This document shows positions 8,181 through 11,988 of a stretch of 11,988 bases of DNA, one piece after another. The DNA comes from Cyclostephanos tholiformis (taxonomy: Eukaryota; Bacillariophyta; Thalassiosirophyceae; Thalassiosirales; Thalassiosiraceae): assembly GCA_036939975.1 (NCBI GenBank), contig JALLPB010001176.1, forward strand, positions 1 through 11,988, given 5' to 3'. Under the pieces are notes generated by a model. That model saw only the letters and a list, made by a program, of their open reading frames with translations, was not told the origin of the DNA and did not search any database. Numbering within the stretch: the stretch's first letter is position 1; every line of letters begins with the position of its first letter. The translations under genes were made by a program, and so were the position numbers.

Positions 8181-8309
8181 TGCGTTTGGTCGTTGGTGTG
8201 TGCACGACTCTGTCGCGCTGTACTCTGGTCTGTCCGACGGTGGAGACGGTCTGTCCGTGGTCAGGGAAGGGGAACACTCCTGACATATCCATGTGGGAGG
8301 TGCCCAACA
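8181..8309 (-). repeat. 3' LTR of the young copia element, possibly truncated
   Basis: On the minus strand it begins TGTTGGGCACCTCCCA and would end CCAAACGCA, so TG and CA ends are present. The start is supported by similarity to the decayed element's LTR start and by the preceding purine-rich tract. The end is placed at the sharp change in composition and at the point where copy B stops matching copy A. At 129 bp and without an obvious TATA box it is short, so truncation is possible. The other LTR lies outside the window. Confidence 0.45.
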
Positions 8310-11300
8310 CACCCTTTCAGAGTTCGCGTAGACAGTGCGCAAGGAAGTGTCATGGGCGATGTGGGCATGTGGAGGTAGTAAGGTCGAACGGTGAGATGAT
8401 GTTTAGCGTCGAAGTGTTTGGTAAAATAATCAGCAAGGTTTTCTTGGCCGGGGTGCCACGTAATGCGGAAGTTGCCCCGGTCAACTTGATCGGTGATCCA
8501 AAAAAAATTCTTTTCCATCGTACGAGACCGTTGTTGTTTGACTGTGTTGTTTGCAATGGAAACTGCCATGCTGTTGTCACAGTGGACAGGAGTAGCGGGT
8601 TGAGGGTGCCCGAGTTCGTCGAGGGTGAGGCGCAGGATGGTGGCATCTTGGCAGTTGCTGAAGAGGGCGCCGAGTTCGGCTTCCGTGGCGGAGGCGACGA
8701 CAAATTTGCATATTCCGGCAGTCACATGGACGGGGCCGTTGAGTTGTATGGGACGTCCGTCGATGGGGAGGTTGCCGAGGAAGAAAATACCGCCAATGCA
8801 ACTACGTGCCTTGGACTTAGAGAGGTAGGAAGCATCCGAGTGGATATTAAGGATCATTTTGGAGGCATTGTAGCAGATGGTAGCGTCGGAGTGTGTGTGG
8901 AGATAGTCGAGGAGATGTTTGACTTTGTTCTCCGTGTTTACTGTTGCAGTCGTTTGCTCGGCGGCAATGCTATTGAGGGCAACGAGGGCGGTGACGTCGA
9001 TCGCGCAGGCGTAGTAAAGAATAGTTCCAATGATTTGTTGGAGGCGACAAATGTGAGTGAGGGGGAGGATGGGTAGTTCATCATGGGGAACTGGTGTTTG
9101 TGCGTCAGCACCAAAATGGCAAGGTGGTGCTTCATGTGGACAGTGTTGCGGACGCTGTGGGGAAGGGTGGTCGAACCTGGCAAGCAGTTTCATGATGTAG
9201 TCAGGCATGCTGATGTTCACATGATGGCGAGTATAGTCCCATTTCAATTTTATACCGCAGTAAAGACTTCCTGTCCAATCTTCCTCGAGGTTGTAGTGTT
9301 GTTTCAGGGCATGTATTAAGTGGTCGGCGTTGTCTTTGCCGACATATTTTACGCCAAAGTCGTCCACGGTGAGTGTGAATTGCACCGGACGGTTGATGTG
9401 TTTCCACAGGCCCGGTGTGTGTTGGACTTCGTAGTAGCCATGTGGGCGTAAGCATTGGCGCAGTAAATGGTTGGCAAGGATGCCAGCTTGGGGCAAGCCA
9501 TATATTGCCTTGCGAATTTCGAGATAGATGAATCCATTTTTTGCATGTTTGTCGAGTTCGTATTGGGCTGTTGTGTGAGGGGGAAAAATGTCTAATGGCA
9601 TTTTCATATATTCGAAGCGATCCATTGGTGTGCCGAGATAGAAATTTTTGATGTCGAGGCAGAGGTAGCGGGCGTGTGGTGTACTAATGACACTGTTCCA
9701 AAGTATTTTTGTTGTTGTCAAGTCTGCCGTTCGTGTGGTGAGTTCGCCCGGGTAGGTAATGAGGTTTCCTCCGGCGGTGATACGGACACGGTTGGGATCC
9801 GGTTTTTGTGGCCTATAATCGACGACGATGCGCGCATACGTGATGGTGCGGTCTTTTGGGATGTGCTGAAGTTGGTCGAGGGGCAAGACATGTATGGAGT
9901 CTGTGCCGGGTGTATTTGTTTCGGCGTCGCCTTGCGCTAGGTTTCCAAACTCTTTTCCAAATGCCCGCGCCCAGGTGGTTGCGGTAAGGGGATCTGCGAT
10001 GAGTTTCTTGTAGTTTGTGATCGTTTCACCAGTGATAGGGTGCGTGACGGGGGCACAGAAGTGGTAAATTGAAGTGGTGGGTTGTGCTGTAGGTGGTGCC
10101 GCTATTGTGGTGAGGGCTGTTTGCGAGTAGTGCCGTGGGGAGAGAAGAGCAAGGCGTGGCGAACGTCGTAGTCCGGTAGTGCTATCGGCTGTTGTTGGTG
10201 CTGCCGGTATGTTGATGACCGGTGGCATGGTAGATAGTGTGACCGGTTGTGTGTGCATTGGCGGGGGAGTGTTGGCCCGAGTGTGGCGCCCATGGATATG
10301 CGGGGCAGTGCGAACAATGTGTGGTGCGGTCGGGTTTGTCGATGTTGGAATGGTTGTTGGGGCACCCTTTGAGATAGGGGCACCCTTTGAGCATACCGGC
10401 GGTGTGTTATCGGAGGCATTCCAAGGGATTGTTGCAATATCATGTGCCGGTTTGAATGTTGTTGGCGTAGATGTGTGTCGGTGTAGGGCAGTGAGCATGG
10501 TGGTGAGGAGGCGTTTTCGTGCTGGGCGGGGTAGGTGTTCCAAGCAGCGCACGAGTTCATGTGCAACCTGTTCAGTATGCTCTATGGGTGAGAGCGTGGG
10601 GAGTTGACAGTGGATCGGGAACAATTCGTAGGATCCCGAAACTCGCATTGCCCTTGTTTCGGGGACGTAGAAATTGCAGCAACGGTAATGGTGTTCCGAT
10701 GGGCCACAATACCAGGCATCGATGCCGCGGGGCCCCCATGACGTGCGGGTGAGGGGGGAAGAGTGTATGACGGCGCGGGTGCCGGGTGGGGCCATTGGGT
10801 GGGCATTCCAGTCGTATTTTTTACCATGTAGTTGTTCGTATGCGGAAATATCCGGGTTAATGCGGGAGCGCCGGAGGAGATTGCATGTGATAACGGCTTG
10901 GTCGGTGAGGTAGTTCCACAATTGGAGGGGAAAGGCGGGGTCTGTTGTGCATAGGCCACTAATGAAGTGGTTTTTAAATGTTTGTATGGCTCGTTCGGCT
11001 GCATTCACTCTATGATTGTTGGGTTCGACCAGTTGGACTGTTCCTCCTTTTTCGTGCATGAATGCCTTGATGGCGGAGGCTGCTTGATTATCGGTGACGT
11101 TGAACCGCGGTGTGTATCCCCGTTGTGTCAACATGGTGTGTGTGTGTTTGAACGCGTTGAGGATATCGTTGTCGCTTGTGGATGATATTGGGAGAGCAAA
11201 AATATAATTGGTGTCGTAATCGTAGGCGACAAAGAAAAGGTGTTGTCCGTCGAGTGCGCGAGAAGGGAGGCGTCCAGTGCAGTCTGTGTAGAATGTGCCA

Positions 11301-11988
11301 TGTTGTTTATCGGCGAGAGCTGCATAACAGAAAATGTTGGTGCTGGCGTGATGTATTCGTTCGCGGCGGGTGCTATGGAAGCCGGCGGGACGAAGTTTGA
11401 TGCGGCCTTTTGCTGTCGCTGGTGATTTTGCGAGATGTTTGTGGATGAGGTCGGCGGTAAGGAAAGGAAAATTATCCAAGAAGCCGAGGTTGACTGCCCG
11501 TAAGAGTGTTTGATGTGGAGGGGAGAACAGAACCTGGTGCATGAACTTGACTCGATTTTGTAAGTGTGGAATGGTGTGGACATTGCATGCGAACTGGGGA
11601 GTGTGTGATGGTGTTGTGGGTGATACGTTGTGTGGCGTAGTGGTCAGCGGTAAACTCCAAAGGGTTGTGGCTGGGTCGCGCTTGCCTTGGAGGACAACGA
11701 AAGGGCCATCCCGCACTCGGCATGAAGTGGCGTCGAATGTGACAGTGTAGCCGGCGTCACAAAACTTTGCAGTTGAAAGGAGGGAGGTGTGTGCAAGGCC
11801 TGGCACAATGTGGGCCTGTCGCGCTGATGATCGCAATGTGGGAATGTCCAGTTCACATGTGTGTGTGGAGCGTAAGGTGGCTCCATCGGGAAGGGTTATG
11901 GTAATGGGATTGGTGGCGGTTTGTTTGTTGAGGACATGTGTGACGTCGTCCGTGATGAAATGACTGGTGGCGCCCGAATCACAGAGGG
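8261..11988 (-). CDS. pol: Copia Pol polyprotein: protease, integrase, RT, RNase H (5' partial)
   Basis: About 1,241 codons are visible; the frame stays open at the window edge, so no start codon is assigned. Domains in order: protease active site DSGAT (Asp at 11978-11980); pre-integrase region; integrase core with Asp 11282-11284, Asp 11090-11092 and Glu 10994-10996; a Pro/Thr-rich linker (about 10490-10020); reverse transcriptase with LCLDIKNFY (Asp 9653-9655) and TVDDFGVKY (Asp pair 9359-9364); RNase H with SDASY (8834-8836), EAELGA, HCDNS (8576-8578) and ENLADYFTKH. The protein is cleaved by its own protease; the parts copy the RNA into DNA and integrate it. The second Asp and Glu of integrase are separated by 31 residues rather than the 35 usual in copia. 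The stop lies inside the LTR. No frameshift or stop was seen, so it may still be functional. Confidence 0.93.
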   Translation of the reverse strand, partial: LCDSGATSHFITDDVTHVLNKQTATNPITITLPDGATLRSTHTCELDIPTLRSSARQAHIVPGLAHTSLLSTAKFCDAGYTVTFDATSCRVRDGPFVVLQGKRDPATTLWSLPLTTTPHNVSPTTPSHTPQFACNVHTIPHLQNRVKFMHQVLFSPPHQTLLRAVNLGFLDNFPFLTADLIHKHLAKSPATAKGRIKLRPAGFHSTRRERIHHASTNIFCYAALADKQHGTFYTDCTGRLPSRALDGQHLFFVAYDYDTNYIFALPISSTSDNDILNAFKHTHTMLTQRGYTPRFNVTDNQAASAIKAFMHEKGGTVQLVEPNNHRVNAAERAIQTFKNHFISGLCTTDPAFPLQLWNYLTDQAVITCNLLRRSRINPDISAYEQLHGKKYDWNAHPMAPPGTRAVIHSSPLTRTSWGPRGIDAWYCGPSEHHYRCCNFYVPETRAMRVSGSYELFPIHCQLPTLSPIEHTEQVAHELVRCLEHLPRPARKRLLTTMLTALHRHTSTPTTFKPAHDIATIPWNASDNTPPVCSKGAPISKGAPTTIPTSTNPTAPHIVRTAPHIHGRHTRANTPPPMHTQPVTLSTMPPVINIPAAPTTADSTTGLRRSPRLALLSPRHYSQTALTTIAAPPTAQPTTSIYHFCAPVTHPITGETITNYKKLIADPLTATTWARAFGKEFGNLAQGDAETNTPGTDSIHVLPLDQLQHIPKDRTITYARIVVDYRPQKPDPNRVRITAGGNLITYPGELTTRTADLTTTKILWNSVISTPHARYLCLDIKNFYLGTPMDRFEYMKMPLDIFPPHTTAQYELDKHAKNGFIYLEIRKAIYGLPQAGILANHLLRQCLRPHGYYEVQHTPGLWKHINRPVQFTLTVDDFGVKYVGKDNADHLIHALKQHYNLEEDWTGSLYCGIKLKWDYTRHHVNISMPDYIMKLLARFDHPSPQRPQHCPHEAPPCHFGADAQTPVPHDELPILPLTHICRLQQIIGTILYYACAIDVTALVALNSIAAEQTTATVNTENKVKHLLDYLHTHSDATICYNASKMILNIHSDASYLSKSKARSCIGGIFFLGNLPIDGRPIQLNGPVHVTAGICKFVVASATEAELGALFSNCQDATILRLTLDELGHPQPATPVHCDNSMAVSIANNTVKQQRSRTMEKNFFWITDQVDRGNFRITWHPGQENLADYFTKHFDAKHHLTVRPYYLHMPTSPMTLPCALSTRTLKGCVGHLPHGYVRSVPLP
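8310..8320 (-). other. Probable polypurine tract of the young copia
   Basis: CTGAAAGGGTG on the minus strand directly precedes the TGTTGG LTR start. The decayed element has nearly the same sequence before its LTR (CTGAAAAGGTG, 3058-3068). It lies within the coding region, so the tract is under double constraint. Confidence 0.5.
10359..10394 (-). repeat. 18-bp tandem duplication in the Pol linker
   Basis: Two adjacent copies of an 18-base unit (shared GGGGCACCCTTTGAG on the + strand) encode SKGAPI and SKGAPT. The reading frame is kept. It lies in the linker between integrase and reverse transcriptase, where length changes are tolerated. Confidence 0.65.

Larger units (their letters stand above)
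8181..11988 (-). mobile_element. Young Ty1/copia retrotransposon, 5' part beyond the window
   Basis: The minus strand carries an uninterrupted Pol region with all catalytic motifs, followed by an LTR start. It is GC- and CpG-rich, in contrast to everything left of 8181. Gag, the start of protease, the primer-binding site and the 5' LTR must lie to the right of 11988. The polyprotein is similar to CoDi-like copia elements of diatoms. Confidence 0.85.

Noticed and set aside
8052..8309. A single 258-bp LTR for the minus-strand copia, ending TCAACA at 8052
   Set aside because: The TGTTG...CAACA ends and a TATA box are attractive, but similarity between the two 141-bp units runs past 8052 into flanking sequence, and composition breaks sharply at 8181. 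Kept as the main alternative.
8120..9076. 318-codon open frame on the + strand
   Set aside because: It runs antisense through the RNase H part of the copia Pol gene; no domain is visible and GC-rich coding DNA often gives open antisense frames.
10179..10607. 142-codon + strand frame
   Set aside because: Antisense shadow of the Pol linker; low-complexity Gly/Val-rich translation.
1..11988. CRISPR array, tRNA, rRNA or bacterial operon signals
   Set aside because: No regular spacer array, no cloverleaf-like or rRNA-like segment and no ribosome-binding-site pattern was seen; the content is eukaryotic transposons.

Overview
This is a eukaryotic repeat-rich interval with no host gene, tRNA, rRNA or CRISPR array that I can support. 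Everything recognisable is a transposable element or its debris. The Ty1/copia polyproteins resemble the CoDi-like copia elements of diatoms. The degraded transposase resembles Mutator-like (MULE) transposases that I associate with diatoms and other stramenopiles. I therefore lean towards an algal or stramenopile genome, with modest confidence because no search could be run.

Layout from left to right. (1) 1-3269, + strand: a decayed, left-truncated copia element. Its integrase, linker, reverse transcriptase and RNase H can be followed through many frameshifts and stops, and it ends in a 201-bp LTR (3069-3269). (2) 3277-3637 and 8039-8179: an array of a short LTR-like unit. It has a truncated copy (3277-3325), a 141-bp copy (3442-3582) and a second 141-bp copy (8039-8179). 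Each 141-bp copy is (or was, before an insertion) preceded by the same G-rich tract, which gives a tandem TRIM-like arrangement. (3) 3638-8038: a 4.4-kb MULE with about 80-bp terminal inverted repeats and an exact 8-bp target duplication. It sits in the first bases of the second 141-bp unit. It carries a decayed transposase (4311-6487), a second decayed reading frame of unknown role (6808-7413) and an array of subterminal repeats. (4) 8181-11988, - strand: a young, uninterrupted copia element that runs off the right edge. It codes from the protease active site to the end of RNase H, and its stop codon lies inside its own 3' LTR.

Relative ages can be read from the nesting and from composition. 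The 800 bases before 8181 hold one CpG, while the next 80 hold nine. The left three quarters therefore look like old DNA that has lost CpG, and the right part looks like a recent insertion. Several inactivating changes in the old elements are what CpG decay would produce. The most interesting structure is the nested set: old copia, LTR-like tandem array, MULE and young copia. The MULE insertion point can be reconstructed to the base because an unoccupied copy of its target survives about 190 bases upstream.
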